NCBI RefSeq assembly: GCF_002966125.1
Contig: NZ_CP027062.1
Location: 2,108,001-2,172,000, forward strand
Source: Pukyongia salina
GTDB lineage: Bacteria; Bacteroidota; Bacteroidia; Flavobacteriales; Flavobacteriaceae
Length of the DNA: 64,000 nucleotides
Reading direction: 5' to 3'
Position numbers and translations under genes: made by a program. Below the pieces are notes generated by a model, which ran no database searches, was not told the origin of the DNA, and saw only the letters and a program-made list of their open reading frames with translations. Below are positions 18,086 to 27,592 of this stretch, piece by piece. How positions within the stretch are numbered: position 1 is the stretch's first letter; the number at the start of each line of letters is the position of its first letter.

Positions 18086-19020
18086 ACGAAGAAAATTTAA
18101 TATTTGTTATTTCACAACCGCGTGCAGGGTCAACTTATTTGCAGAATTTACTGTCAAATAATAACGAAACCAATACGTGCAGCGAGTCATGGGTCCTTTT
18201 GAACTTTGCGAACTACATGAAACCAAAGATTGTAAATGGATTATACGACAATGAGATAGCTGTGGCGGCGTTTCAGGATTATCTGGGAAAGCATAGTGTG
18301 GAGAACCTGAATTTGGAAATGAGACGGATCATAAAGAATGTTTATGAACCACTGTTCGAAAATCATAAATATGTAATTGATAAAACTCCCAGATATTGGG
18401 AATTAATTGAGGAGATACCAGTCTGGTTTCCTAAAAGCAAAATTATCGTGCTAAAACGAAATCCTATGGATGTGGTTAAGTCTATGGCAAATACCTGGAA
18501 CCTCCAAACCGTTCGTGATTTGGCATACTTTAAAAGAGATCTGCTTAAAGCACCGAAAAAACTCAATAAATTTTGTTTAAATAATGCACACAACCCTAAT
18601 GTTAGATCTATTCAATATGAGCAATTGGTTGAATCCACAAGCGAAGTAATTCAAGAACTTTATCAATGGCTTGGGATAACTTATAACAATTCGGTATTAG
18701 ACACTACGGAGAATGTGAAATATAAGGGTAATTTTGGAGATCCCTATCAGAATAAGTTCGGGAATGAGAAGAAAACTGTATCGAGGACAAGTGACACTGT
18801 ACCGGGATGGTTGAAACGCTTTCAACAGGGTTATGCATTTTACTTAGGGGAGGATTTTTTTAACACGTACGGTAATTATCCTTATGAAAAAATGAATCCT
18901 AGGAAAACACGAGCATTTTCATATCTAATCCATCGAATAAACAGTAGCAAGGAAAAAATGAAATTGTCGGACGAAATTAATTACATTACAAAAGAAGTAT
19001 ACTATAGAATTTTTAGTTAA
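18082..19020 (+). CDS. Sulfotransferase family protein 3
   Basis: 312 aa, GTG start overlapping the preceding TGA. The PAPS loop is [12 protein letters not shown] near residue 9; the 3'-phosphate motif is [12 protein letters not shown] with R126 and S134. [14 protein letters not shown] parallels DKTPRYYHIIEELN of the 11082 product, so the two are probably paralogues. It is the last gene of the AT-rich segment: the 60 bases from 18961 hold 13 G/C, while those from 19441 inside gmd hold 31. Confidence 0.88.
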   Translation: MNEENLIFVISQPRAGSTYLQNLLSNNNETNTCSESWVLLNFANYMKPKIVNGLYDNEIAVAAFQDYLGKHSVENLNLEMRRIIKNVYEPLFENHKYVIDKTPRYWELIEEIPVWFPKSKIIVLKRNPMDVVKSMANTWNLQTVRDLAYFKRDLLKAPKKLNKFCLNNAHNPNVRSIQYEQLVESTSEVIQELYQWLGITYNNSVLDTTENVKYKGNFGDPYQNKFGNEKKTVSRTSDTVPGWLKRFQQGYAFYLGEDFFNTYGNYPYEKMNPRKTRAFSYLIHRINSSKEKMKLSDEINYITKEVYYRIFS

Positions 19021-19028
19021 ATCAGATA

Positions 19029-20141
19029 ATGAAAAAAGCGTTAATAACGGGAATCACAGGACAGGATGGAGCATATCTGGCAGAATTTCTTCTGCAAAAA
19101 GGATATGAGGTACATGGAATAAAGAGAAGGAGTTCCCTATTTAATACAGACCGTATCGACCATCTTTATGAAGATCCGCATGAAACCGGAGTAAAGATGT
19201 TTCTACACTATGGCGACCTAAGTGATGCTATGAATATTACTCGTATCATCCAAGAGGTGCAACCAGATGAGATCTATAATTTGGGTGCAATGTCTCATGT
19301 ACTGGTTAGTTTTGAAACCCCGGAGTATACAGCAAATGTTGATGGCCTGGGTACATTAAGGATACTGGAAGCTGTAAGACTTTTAGGGCTCACCGAAAAA
19401 ACCAAGATCTATCAGGCATCCACCTCCGAATTATACGGCCTGGTTCAGGAAACCCCGCAAAACGAGAAAACTCCTTTCTATCCGCGGTCGCCTTATGGAG
19501 TAGCCAAACTTTATGCCTACTGGATCACCGTGAATTACAGGGAAGCCTATGGAATGTATGCCTGTAACGGGATACTATTTAATCACGAATCGCCTATCAG
19601 GGGTGAAACCTTTGTTACCAGAAAGATCACACGGGCAGCAAGCAGGATCGCTCTGGGTTTACAAAATACCTTGTACCTTGGGAATCTGGATGCACAAAGA
19701 GACTGGGGGCATGCAAAGGATTATGTGGAAGCCATGTGGCTGATGCTACAGCAGAAGGAAGCAGATGATTATGTGATCGCAACCGGAGTAACCACTAAGG
19801 TTCGGGATTTTGTGCGATTATCATTTAAACAAGTGGGAATAGAACTCGATTTTCAAGGCAGCGGAGTAGATGAGGTTGCTAAGGTAAGTGGATGTTCCAA
19901 TCCCGAATTTCAACTTAAAACAGGAAGTGTGGTGGTGCGGATAGACGAACGCTATCACCGGCCTACCGAAGTAGACCTGCTCATTGGTGATGCCTCCAAA
20001 TGCAAGGAAAAACTAAACTGGGAACCCAAATATGATCTTGAGGCTCTGGTGGAAGAAATGATGGCCAGCGATCTGGAATTATTTAAAAAAGACCAATATC
20101 TCAAAGGAGGAGGATTCGATACCTTACAGAGACATGAATAA
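19029..20141 (+). CDS. gmd: GDP-mannose 4,6-dehydratase
   Basis: Converts GDP-D-mannose to GDP-4-keto-6-deoxy-D-mannose. 370 aa. NADP-binding [16 protein letters not shown] at the N-terminus, the family block [16 protein letters not shown], the catalytic region STSELYG and [12 protein letters not shown] (YxxxK), and [16 protein letters not shown]. It overlaps fcl by 8 bp. Its product feeds both the fucose branch (next gene) and, probably, the aminotransferase at 12478. Composition returns to the locus average exactly here. Confidence 0.97.
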   Translation: MKKALITGITGQDGAYLAEFLLQKGYEVHGIKRRSSLFNTDRIDHLYEDPHETGVKMFLHYGDLSDAMNITRIIQEVQPDEIYNLGAMSHVLVSFETPEYTANVDGLGTLRILEAVRLLGLTEKTKIYQASTSELYGLVQETPQNEKTPFYPRSPYGVAKLYAYWITVNYREAYGMYACNGILFNHESPIRGETFVTRKITRAASRIALGLQNTLYLGNLDAQRDWGHAKDYVEAMWLMLQQKEADDYVIATGVTTKVRDFVRLSFKQVGIELDFQGSGVDEVAKVSGCSNPEFQLKTGSVVVRIDERYHRPTEVDLLIGDASKCKEKLNWEPKYDLEALVEEMMASDLELFKKDQYLKGGGFDTLQRHE

Positions 20142-21063
20142 AGACGCGAAAATATACATTGCAGGTTACAAGGGTATGGTAGGATCGGCCATTTACCGGT
20201 TATTGAAGGACCGTGGTTACAGCAACGTGGTGGTTCGAAATTCGACCGATCTGGATCTGCGGGAACAGGATCAAGTAAGGGCTTTCTTTGCGGCAGAAAA
20301 ACCCGAATTTGTATTTATGGCAGCTGCGAAAGTGGGTGGAATAGTGGCTAATAATACGTACCGTGCCGATTTCCTGTACGATAACCTGATGATGCAAAAT
20401 AATGTGATCCACGAGAGCTACAATCATGGTGTAAAGAAATTGCTGTTCCTCGCCTCTTCTTGTATCTATCCTAAACTAGCCCCGCAACCCATAAAAGAAT
20501 CCTACCTGTTAACAGGGCCCCTGGAAGAAACCAACGAACCTTACGCTATCGCTAAAATAGCCGGTGTAAAATTATGCGAGAATTATAACCGTCAATATGG
20601 TTGTAATTTCATTAGTGTTATGCCAACCAATTTATACGGACCCAACGATAATTACGATTTAAAGAACTCTCATGTGCTGCCCGCGTTGTTACGAAAGTTT
20701 CATGAGGCCAAGGAAAATGAAAGTCTCTATGTGGAAGTGTGGGGTAGTGGGACGCCTAAAAGAGAATTTTTACATGTGGACGATTTGGCTACCGCATGTG
20801 TACATTTAATGGATACATACAATGGTAATGTTTCCGTGAATATAGGAACAGGGACAGATCTTTCCATTGAAGAACTTGCTCTGTTAATAAAAAAGATCGT
20901 TGGGTATTCTGGCACCTTAAAATGGGATAGGACCAAACCCGACGGAACCCCGAGAAAGTTACTGGATGTTTCACTCATTCATAGTTTAGGATGGAAACAT
21001 AAAATTTCCTTGGAGGATGGAATTAACAGGGTTTATAACGAAACCTTTGTCACTGCTCATTAA
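20134..21063 (+). CDS. fcl: GDP-L-fucose synthase
   Basis: NADPH-dependent 3,5-epimerase/4-reductase giving GDP-L-fucose. 309 aa. [16 protein letters not shown] is the cofactor site; [15 protein letters not shown] and [10 protein letters not shown] (YxxxK) are the family's catalytic blocks; [11 protein letters not shown] follows. It forms a tight gmd-fcl pair. The coding end precedes the likely start of the next glycosyltransferase by 13 bp. Confidence 0.97.
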   Translation: MNKDAKIYIAGYKGMVGSAIYRLLKDRGYSNVVVRNSTDLDLREQDQVRAFFAAEKPEFVFMAAAKVGGIVANNTYRADFLYDNLMMQNNVIHESYNHGVKKLLFLASSCIYPKLAPQPIKESYLLTGPLEETNEPYAIAKIAGVKLCENYNRQYGCNFISVMPTNLYGPNDNYDLKNSHVLPALLRKFHEAKENESLYVEVWGSGTPKREFLHVDDLATACVHLMDTYNGNVSVNIGTGTDLSIEELALLIKKIVGYSGTLKWDRTKPDGTPRKLLDVSLIHSLGWKHKISLEDGINRVYNETFVTAH

Positions 21064-21076
21064 AGCTGTATATTTT

Positions 21077-21907
21077 TTGATCTCAATAATAACCATAAAT
21101 TATAATGATGCGAAGGGACTTCAGAGAACCTTGCAAAGTGTTCGATCGCAATCATATCAACACTTCGAGCACATTGTTATTGATGGAAACAGCGATGATG
21201 GTAGTAAAAATGTGATCCAGGATGCAGGTGATTATTTGGCGTATGCCATTAGTGAACCCGACAAAGGAATCTATAATGCAATGAACAAGGGAATTTCTGT
21301 AGCTAAAGGGCAATATTTGTTGTTCCTAAACAGTGGGGATTCTTTAGCGCATGAAGATGTGTTGGCTAAGGTTGCTCCTTTCCTGAAATCGCATAAAGAT
21401 ATTTATTACGGGACCATACAAGTGGAGCGTAACGGACAGTTGAAGCAGTTGGAATACCCGGATGACCTCACTTTTCAGTATTTCTTTCACAAGGGGTACC
21501 TGCCGCATCCGGCTACCTTTATAAAAAAAGATCTCTTTGATCGAACTTCGATGTACAATGAGGATTTAAAGATCGCTGCCGATTGGGAATTTTTGGTTTG
21601 TGCGGTCTGTAAATTTCATGCTACTTACGAGAATATCCAACTACCAATTTCCAATTACGACACCCATGGAATCTCCAGCAATCCTAACCACCGCCAATTA
21701 TTGCTGGACGAGAAACAATGGATTCTTGAAAAACATTTCCCACTTTTTCTGAAGGATTCAAAAGAATTACAAGCTCAAAATGAATTATTGCAAACTAAGC
21801 GATTTAAATTATTGAAAAGTATAGAGGCTAATGCGATAGCACGAAAAATGACCACGATCTGGCTAAGAATGATTGCAACGATATTCTCTACCAATAAGAA
21901 TAAGTAA
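21077..21907 (+). CDS. GT2-type glycosyltransferase (WcaA/colanic-type)
   Basis: Inverting GT-A transferase. ISIITINYNDAKGLQRTL is the canonical N-terminus of the family. IDGNSDDGSKN follows, then SEPDKGIYNAMNKGI (a strong signature of this subgroup) and LFLNSGDSLA with a variant D-x-D. The open frame extends to an ATG at 21017 inside fcl. I prefer TTG at 21077 because the conserved domain begins right there and the extension is unlike the family. The upstream ATG, with GGAGG touching it, remains possible. Confidence 0.85.
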   Translation: MISIITINYNDAKGLQRTLQSVRSQSYQHFEHIVIDGNSDDGSKNVIQDAGDYLAYAISEPDKGIYNAMNKGISVAKGQYLLFLNSGDSLAHEDVLAKVAPFLKSHKDIYYGTIQVERNGQLKQLEYPDDLTFQYFFHKGYLPHPATFIKKDLFDRTSMYNEDLKIAADWEFLVCAVCKFHATYENIQLPISNYDTHGISSNPNHRQLLLDEKQWILEKHFPLFLKDSKELQAQNELLQTKRFKLLKSIEANAIARKMTTIWLRMIATIFSTNKNK

Positions 21908-21918
21908 TTCAAGCCCCT

Positions 21919-22608
21919 ATGACTACACTAAAGAAAAGACTGAAAAAAACATGGTTGGGAAAAGCAATAAAAAAGTTTCTCGGTAGAAATCGAAAAGCAG
22001 GTGCATTCAAGAATTCAAAGTCGTATTGGGAAGATCGATATCGATCGAAAGACAATTCGGGTGCTGGAAGTTACGGCAGATTGGCAGAGTTTAAAGCCGA
22101 AATACTAAACCAATTTGTGGCTAATAATGGTATCAAATCGGTTATAGAATATGGAGTGGGAGATGGCAACCAGTTAAGTTTGGCAAGCTACCCATCTTAT
22201 ATTGGTTTCGACGTATCTAGAACTGCCCTTTCACTTTGTAAAAAGAGATTTAAGCACGATACAGAGAAACATTTTTATATGATGAGCGATCCCGCTCAGC
22301 GAAGTACTACTGCCGAACTATGTCTATCTCTGGACGTTATTTATCACCTCGTGGAAGATGAGGTGTTCGATAGCTATATGCAACGATTATTCGATACTGC
22401 AACAAAATATGTGATCGTGTATTCAAGTAATTACGACGATCATTTTGCACCTCATGTAAAGAGTAGAAAATTTACACCTTGGGTAGAAAAAAACCGTGGG
22501 AATGATTTTGTTCTGAAAGAGGTTGTAAAAAATAAATATCCCTTCGATGCTAACGATCCTGATAATACCTCCATGGCAGATTTTTATATTTACGAGCGCA
22601 GGAAGTAA
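21919..22608 (+). CDS. SAM-dependent methyltransferase-like protein
   Basis: 229 aa. Basic N-terminus, then SKSYWEDRYRS typical of class I methyltransferases. Motif I is VIEYGVGDGNQLSLA near residue 75; YIGFDVSRTALSLCKKRF is beta-2; SLDVIYHLVEDEVFDSYM is motif IV/V. It sits 11 bp after a GT2 gene and 21 bp before a GT4 gene, so a sugar or lipid-linked glycan is the likely substrate. The target atom is unknown. Confidence 0.75.
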   Translation: MTTLKKRLKKTWLGKAIKKFLGRNRKAGAFKNSKSYWEDRYRSKDNSGAGSYGRLAEFKAEILNQFVANNGIKSVIEYGVGDGNQLSLASYPSYIGFDVSRTALSLCKKRFKHDTEKHFYMMSDPAQRSTTAELCLSLDVIYHLVEDEVFDSYMQRLFDTATKYVIVYSSNYDDHFAPHVKSRKFTPWVEKNRGNDFVLKEVVKNKYPFDANDPDNTSMADFYIYERRK

Positions 22609-22629
22609 ATAATGAACTAATATTGGTGA

Positions 22630-23847
22630 GTGAACCGATCAATTATATATAAAACCAGTAGTTTCCCATCCTTTTCAGAAACTTTTGTGGTTAATTCTAT
22701 TGTAGCCGCCCTTGATAAAGGATACCATGTTACTATCGTGACCGATGAAAAGAAAGATCTAAAGGCAAGTTCTCAACCCGAAGTTATAAAGGAGTACGGG
22801 CTGTTGGATAAAGTGAGAACCTACCGGGAACCAGCAATGAAAGACGGTAGGAGATATAAGGCTTTATCGATCTTATTAAATCCTTTCTATGCTTTTTATT
22901 TTCTGAAGTATTGTTTGGCAGAACGATCGTACTCCCTTTCATACTTGTTTCGACTTAAATTTTACAAAGCCATTAGAAAAGCGCATGTCTACCATGTTCA
23001 CTTTGCTTATAATGCTGCTGATGTTCTACCATTGAAACGCATTGGTTTTATCAAAGCCAGAATAATTCTAACATTTCACGGATTTGATGCGCATTATCTT
23101 ATTGATAGACCCACTAAAGGAGTCACTATAACCTCTATAAATCGATACGTAGACAATATCACAGTAAATTCAACTTATTTGAAAGAATTGCTGGATTCGA
23201 AAGGTATTGACAAAAAGCTGATTCAGGTTGTGCCTATTGGAGTAGATACTACCTATTTCAGGCGTAGTTCGAATAGTGAAAGTAAACTCTCTTCTTCGTT
23301 GAAGCTAATAACAGTAGGGAGATTGATCCCTCTGAAAGGCCAGCACCTTGGTCTTGAAGTTGTAAAAAGCCTATTAGATCGTGGTATCGACGTTCACTAC
23401 ACCGTGATTGGATCAGGTAAGAACATTGAACGCCTGAAAAAAAGTTCTTCCGATCTGGCATTGGGCTCCCGGGTACATTTTCTGGAAGATAGAACACAAT
23501 TGGAGATTAGAGAACAGTTGAAACAGAGTGATATTTTTCTAATGACCTCAGTAAGCGATAAAGATGGCAGAAGGGAAGCCTTCGGTGTTGTATCTTTGGA
23601 GGCTCAGGCCATGGGCCTACCGGTTATTGGATTTTCCTCTGGCGGGATTCCCGAAACCCTTGAGGATGGTAAGACCGGAATCATAGTTCCGGAAGGGGAC
23701 ACTAACGCAATGGCAGAAGCAGTTGAGTCTTTGATCTCAAATCCCGAGCGGTATTCTGAAATGAGTAAGGCGGCGAGACAATTAGTATGTGAGAAATTTG
23801 AAAGTTCGATAACAGCAGCTTCTTATTTAAAACTTTATGAGAACTAA
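22630..23847 (+). CDS. GT4-type glycosyltransferase
   Basis: 405 aa, GTG start (TTGGTGA just upstream). N-terminal SFPSFSETFVVNSI is the acceptor-domain signature of colanic-acid-type GT4s. HVHFAYNAAD, LTFHGFDAHYL, VPIGVDTTYF, ITVGRLIPLKGQHLGLE and REAFGVVSLEAQAMGLPVIG (E-x7-E) follow in order. Its length is typical. A hexosyl donor is likely but not determinable. Confidence 0.9.
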   Translation: MNRSIIYKTSSFPSFSETFVVNSIVAALDKGYHVTIVTDEKKDLKASSQPEVIKEYGLLDKVRTYREPAMKDGRRYKALSILLNPFYAFYFLKYCLAERSYSLSYLFRLKFYKAIRKAHVYHVHFAYNAADVLPLKRIGFIKARIILTFHGFDAHYLIDRPTKGVTITSINRYVDNITVNSTYLKELLDSKGIDKKLIQVVPIGVDTTYFRRSSNSESKLSSSLKLITVGRLIPLKGQHLGLEVVKSLLDRGIDVHYTVIGSGKNIERLKKSSSDLALGSRVHFLEDRTQLEIREQLKQSDIFLMTSVSDKDGRREAFGVVSLEAQAMGLPVIGFSSGGIPETLEDGKTGIIVPEGDTNAMAEAVESLISNPERYSEMSKAARQLVCEKFESSITAASYLKLYEN

Positions 23848-23862
23848 TTCACACCAAATCTA

Positions 23863-24801
23863 ATGAACCCCATGGTTTCCATAATCATCCCAACCTACAA
23901 CCGAGCTTCGCTGCTAAGGGAAACCCTGGAAAGTATCTTAGACCAAACGTACCAACAATGGGAATGCCTGGTGGTAGATGACGGCAGCACCGATGATACA
24001 GCCCGCCTCGTTTCCCAATTTATGGATAAGGATAAGCGATTTCGCTATCTGCAAAGGCCCGAGGACCGACCAAAAGGTGCAAACGCGTGCAGAAACTATG
24101 GTTTCGAGCATGCCGGAGGATCCTATATCAACTGGTTTGACAGTGACGATCTTATGCATGAAGATAAACTAGAATTGCAAGTGGCTCAATTGGAAGCCGG
24201 TGATAGCGATTTCTCTGTGTGCCAGACCATGGTCTTCGAAGAACAAATAAGTAACAAAATTGGCCTGCGCAACAAAAAGCTAAGTTCGGAAGATCCCTTT
24301 AACGACTATGTTTCTCATAAGATAAAATGGCTTACCCAGGCCCCGCTCATTAGAAAGAGTTTCCTGGATAGATCCGGCTTAAAATACGACGAGGAAATTC
24401 AGCAGTCGCAGGAATTGTCTTTTTTTTCGGAAGTTCTCGCTATGGGTGCTCGATATGAGACCATAGACCAACCTCTGGTGTATTTCAGAAAACATGCTAA
24501 CAGTATTTCGTTTGGAAATCCTTCGGAAGCAAAACAGTATTCCAGCTGCCTGGTGCGGCTACGGATATTACTGCGGCATTCAGATAAATTAAAGGACGAG
24601 GCGCGGCAGGTGGTCATCAAAGAAATGTTTACCTATTTCCGGGAACTTTTAATCAGCAGGCATTTCAATTCAGCAAAAAAAATTCTAAGAGAAAACCATC
24701 AAAGCAAAGAGGTACTAAGCTGGGAGGAAAGATGGCGTATGCACCTGGCCTTTAACAGTTATAAATATTTTAAAACAGGGTATAAGTTGTTGAGAATTTG
24801 A
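23863..24801 (+). CDS. GT2-type glycosyltransferase
   Basis: 312 aa. MVSIIIPTYNRASLLRETLE and LVVDDGSTDDTA form the nucleotide-binding half; YINWFDSDDLMHEDK holds the DSDD metal site near residue 94; the C-terminal half has IQQSQELSFFSEVL. It is followed by a 117-bp gap, one of the longer breaks in this part of the locus. Confidence 0.9.
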   Translation: MNPMVSIIIPTYNRASLLRETLESILDQTYQQWECLVVDDGSTDDTARLVSQFMDKDKRFRYLQRPEDRPKGANACRNYGFEHAGGSYINWFDSDDLMHEDKLELQVAQLEAGDSDFSVCQTMVFEEQISNKIGLRNKKLSSEDPFNDYVSHKIKWLTQAPLIRKSFLDRSGLKYDEEIQQSQELSFFSEVLAMGARYETIDQPLVYFRKHANSISFGNPSEAKQYSSCLVRLRILLRHSDKLKDEARQVVIKEMFTYFRELLISRHFNSAKKILRENHQSKEVLSWEERWRMHLAFNSYKYFKTGYKLLRI

Positions 24802-24918
24802 AGCAATTCTTCCTAATTCTGCGGTTCTCTTTTTTAAAAAAGTCATAATTTACATGCCAGTAGGAAGCAATACAATGATACCAAAAGGCCTATTTAAAAG
24901 CCCGGAAAACCAAGCTAT

Positions 24919-25848
24919 ATGACAACAATATTGATCACAGGAGGCGCAGGAAATATTGCCAGTGCCCTGGCGTCTAAACTTGCTGAGGATAAAGACACCA
25001 CGGTTATCATTGTAGACAACTTACTTACCGGAGATACCAGGAAAGTCCCTAAAGTAGACAATGTTAGTTTTATAAAGGCCGACGTGAATAATTATAACGA
25101 TATCGTACCGGTATTTGGGCGTTACGACATAGATTATGTATTTCATTACGCTGCCGTGGTGGGGGTAAAACGAACCCTCGAAAACCCTATCCTGGTGCTC
25201 AATGATATAGATGGAATTAAAAATATCCTTACCCTATCAAAGAATTCTGGAGTGAAAAGGGTGTTTTACTCCAGTTCTTCTGAAGTGTATGGCGAACCGT
25301 TCGAGATCCCGCAAAATGAAGACACTACACCTCTCAATTCCCGTTTACCCTACGCCATCGTTAAGAACGTGGGAGAAGCCTTTTTTAGATCGTATTACCA
25401 GGAATACGGCCTGGAATACACGGTTTTCAGGTTCTTTAATACCTATGGCCCCAACCAGAGTGAGGATTTTGTAGTGCCCAGGTTTGTGAAAGCCGCTCTA
25501 AAAGGAGAACCCATCCATATTTATGGTGACGGTTCTCAAACCCGATCTTTCTGTTATGTGGACGATAACGTGGATACCTGTATTAAGACCATGCGAACCA
25601 ATAGCTGTGTAAACGACGTCCTCAACGTAGGGAGTGATGTGGAAATTAGTATACTCGAACTGGCAAAACTCATCATCCATCAAACCAATTCCAGCTCCGA
25701 AATTGTACATGTCCCCGCCCTGGAAGAAGGTGATATGACGCGGCGTTGCCCCGATAATACGAAGATGAGATCCATTCTGGACAGGGAACTTATAAGCCTG
25801 GAAGAGGGACTTAACCGCTTAATTGCTTTCTATGAGGGTAGGGAATAA
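24919..25848 (+). CDS. NAD-dependent epimerase/dehydratase (extended SDR)
   Basis: 309 aa nucleotide-sugar modifying enzyme. The cofactor motif is ITGGAGNIASALASKL, where the usual third glycine of GGAGFIG is alanine. SSSSEVYGEP and LPYAIVKNVGEAFF give the Ser and YxxxK. FRFFNTYGPNQSEDFVVPRF and IYGDGSQTRSFCYVDD resemble UDP-glucuronate decarboxylases and dTDP-glucose dehydratase relatives. Likely products include a UDP-pentose or an epimerised hexose; no closer call is safe. Start ATG follows a 117-bp AT-rich gap with no clear promoter. Confidence 0.82.
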   Translation: MTTILITGGAGNIASALASKLAEDKDTTVIIVDNLLTGDTRKVPKVDNVSFIKADVNNYNDIVPVFGRYDIDYVFHYAAVVGVKRTLENPILVLNDIDGIKNILTLSKNSGVKRVFYSSSSEVYGEPFEIPQNEDTTPLNSRLPYAIVKNVGEAFFRSYYQEYGLEYTVFRFFNTYGPNQSEDFVVPRFVKAALKGEPIHIYGDGSQTRSFCYVDDNVDTCIKTMRTNSCVNDVLNVGSDVEISILELAKLIIHQTNSSSEIVHVPALEEGDMTRRCPDNTKMRSILDRELISLEEGLNRLIAFYEGRE

Positions 25849-26860
25849 TCCAAATAATCAGCAGGAAATAGATAAGCAGGTGGCCTTTCATCGGGCTCTC
25901 ATCCCTTTATATATACCTAATGAAGAGGACGAGTATTTTCGGGATGCCTTTACCATCTTCACCTATTGTATAAAATCTCTAATCAAGACCAGTATCTCCC
26001 CTCTGAAGATCTCTGTAATTAGCAATGGAAGTGCAGCTTCGGTAAATAATAAATTACTGAACATGCAACAACAAGGCCTGATCGATGAACTTATCATAGA
26101 AACCGAAGGAATAGGAAAGATCAACAGTCTTTTAAAAGCCTTGCGCACCGTTGAAGAAAGACTCATCACCATCACCGATGCCGACGTTCTTTTTGAAAAT
26201 GGCTGGGAAGAGGGTGTTTTGGAAGTGTTTGAAAATGTGCCAAGAGCCGGGGCTGTGTGTCCGGTTCCGGTTTTCAGAAAACATTATAACCTCACAAGCA
26301 ACATCTGGCTGAAATATTTATTCTCGAAAAAATTAAAATTCAGTCCGGTAAAAGATCCGGAAGCCATGACCCGTTTTGCTTTAAGCATTGGGTGGCCCAG
26401 ACTGGACAAGAAATACAAAGAAGTAATTGCTACCTTAAAAATGAAGAATGGAAAAAAGGCAGTAGTAGGTTGCTCTCATTTTGTGGCTACTTATAAGAGG
26501 GAGGTTTTTACCGAGATCCCAGAAGGTAACAGCCTCTTCAAGATTCGGGGCAACAGTGAGTATCTGTATACAGATCTTCCTGTGCTCAAAAAAGGGGGCT
26601 ACCGACTTTCCACCTACGATAATTACGCTTTTCATATGGGGAATAAGTTAGAAGACTGGATGACAGATTCATTCGAAAAACTTCAAACCGTCGATAAAAC
26701 TGAAGATCTACCGGAACTTCCGGAATTAAGGAAACCATTCATTGGTCCGGTATTTAAAGAAAAGGTATTTGGCTTCTTACTTTCAAAAGCCGGTATGAAA
26801 AAGAGGTTTTTAAAAATGAAAGGATTGAATAAGGCGCAATGTGAAGCCTTATCTTCCTAA
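25832..26860 (+). CDS. Putative GT-A glycosyltransferase, undefined family
   Basis: 342 aa from the ATG at 25832; an in-frame TTG at 25823 is a less likely start. It overlaps the SDR gene. The core has TITDADVLFENGW, a D-x-D-type metal site near residue 115, preceded by KINSLLKALRTVEER and followed by GAVCPVPVFR. This layout is that of sugar-nucleotide transferases, but the N-terminus lacks the standard GT2 opening. It may transfer a sugar made by the preceding SDR (inference from overlap only). Confidence 0.62.
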   Translation: MRVGNNPNNQQEIDKQVAFHRALIPLYIPNEEDEYFRDAFTIFTYCIKSLIKTSISPLKISVISNGSAASVNNKLLNMQQQGLIDELIIETEGIGKINSLLKALRTVEERLITITDADVLFENGWEEGVLEVFENVPRAGAVCPVPVFRKHYNLTSNIWLKYLFSKKLKFSPVKDPEAMTRFALSIGWPRLDKKYKEVIATLKMKNGKKAVVGCSHFVATYKREVFTEIPEGNSLFKIRGNSEYLYTDLPVLKKGGYRLSTYDNYAFHMGNKLEDWMTDSFEKLQTVDKTEDLPELPELRKPFIGPVFKEKVFGFLLSKAGMKKRFLKMKGLNKAQCEALSS

Positions 26861-26899
26861 CAGAAAGCCTAGGTCACAAATCGCTAAAACGAGCATCTA

Positions 26900-27583
26900 T
26901 TGATCTCACACCAACATAAATGTATTTTTATTCATATCCCAAAATGTGCGGGCACGAGTGTAAAGTATTTTCTATATCCCAATCAAAAGATAGATTGGTT
27001 TGAGGCTAATTACGAGGTGGTTCATGGCTGGTGCCCAAAACGAAAGTTCTTTATGCAACACGCCACGGCAAAGCAGCTCGTAGAAACCGGCCTGGTGACC
27101 ACACAACAATGGGAAAGTTATTTTAAGTTCACCTTTGTTAGAAATCCTTGGGACAGGGCGATCTCCGATTATTTTTGGCTTCAGAATGACAGGAAAATAA
27201 AGGATAATTTTAGCAATTATCTCGATAAGGCCGGTAAATTTAAAACTGTATTGACCGAGACCGGGGAAACCCATTATCGGGGAGATCACTTGACGCCCCA
27301 ATCCCGGTTTTTCGATGAAAAAGGAACCTATGCTGTAGATTATATGGGTAGGTTCGAGAGTTTCGAGAACGATATGCAACATATAGTAAAGGCACTGGGG
27401 ATACAACAGGATTTCGATCTGCACATAAATGCTGCCAGGAAGAATCGCAGGCATTATTCCAGGTATTATTCTGATGCGTTGATCGCAAAAGTGGCGAAAT
27501 TATATGCAGCCGATATCGAACGTTTTAATTACCAGTTTGACGACCAGAGAAAATTTGCGGACAAGTTCCGAACCCTTAAATAA
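26900..27583 (+). CDS. Sulfotransferase family protein 4 (Sulfotransfer_2-like)
   Basis: 227 aa. The N-terminus FIHIPKCAGTSVKYFL is the PAPS loop of the carbohydrate 2-O-sulfotransferase/chondroitin-type group; FVRNPWDRAISDYF carries R81 and S89 of the 3'-phosphate site; YMGRFESFENDM is a typical later block. TTG start at 26900, giving MISHQHKCIFIHIPK, which is the family's normal beginning. This group acts on polysaccharide or oligosaccharide sugars, the strongest single hint that glycan sulfation is the purpose here. Confidence 0.88.
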   Translation: MISHQHKCIFIHIPKCAGTSVKYFLYPNQKIDWFEANYEVVHGWCPKRKFFMQHATAKQLVETGLVTTQQWESYFKFTFVRNPWDRAISDYFWLQNDRKIKDNFSNYLDKAGKFKTVLTETGETHYRGDHLTPQSRFFDEKGTYAVDYMGRFESFENDMQHIVKALGIQQDFDLHINAARKNRRHYSRYYSDALIAKVAKLYAADIERFNYQFDDQRKFADKFRTLK

Positions 27584-27592
27584 TAACACATT

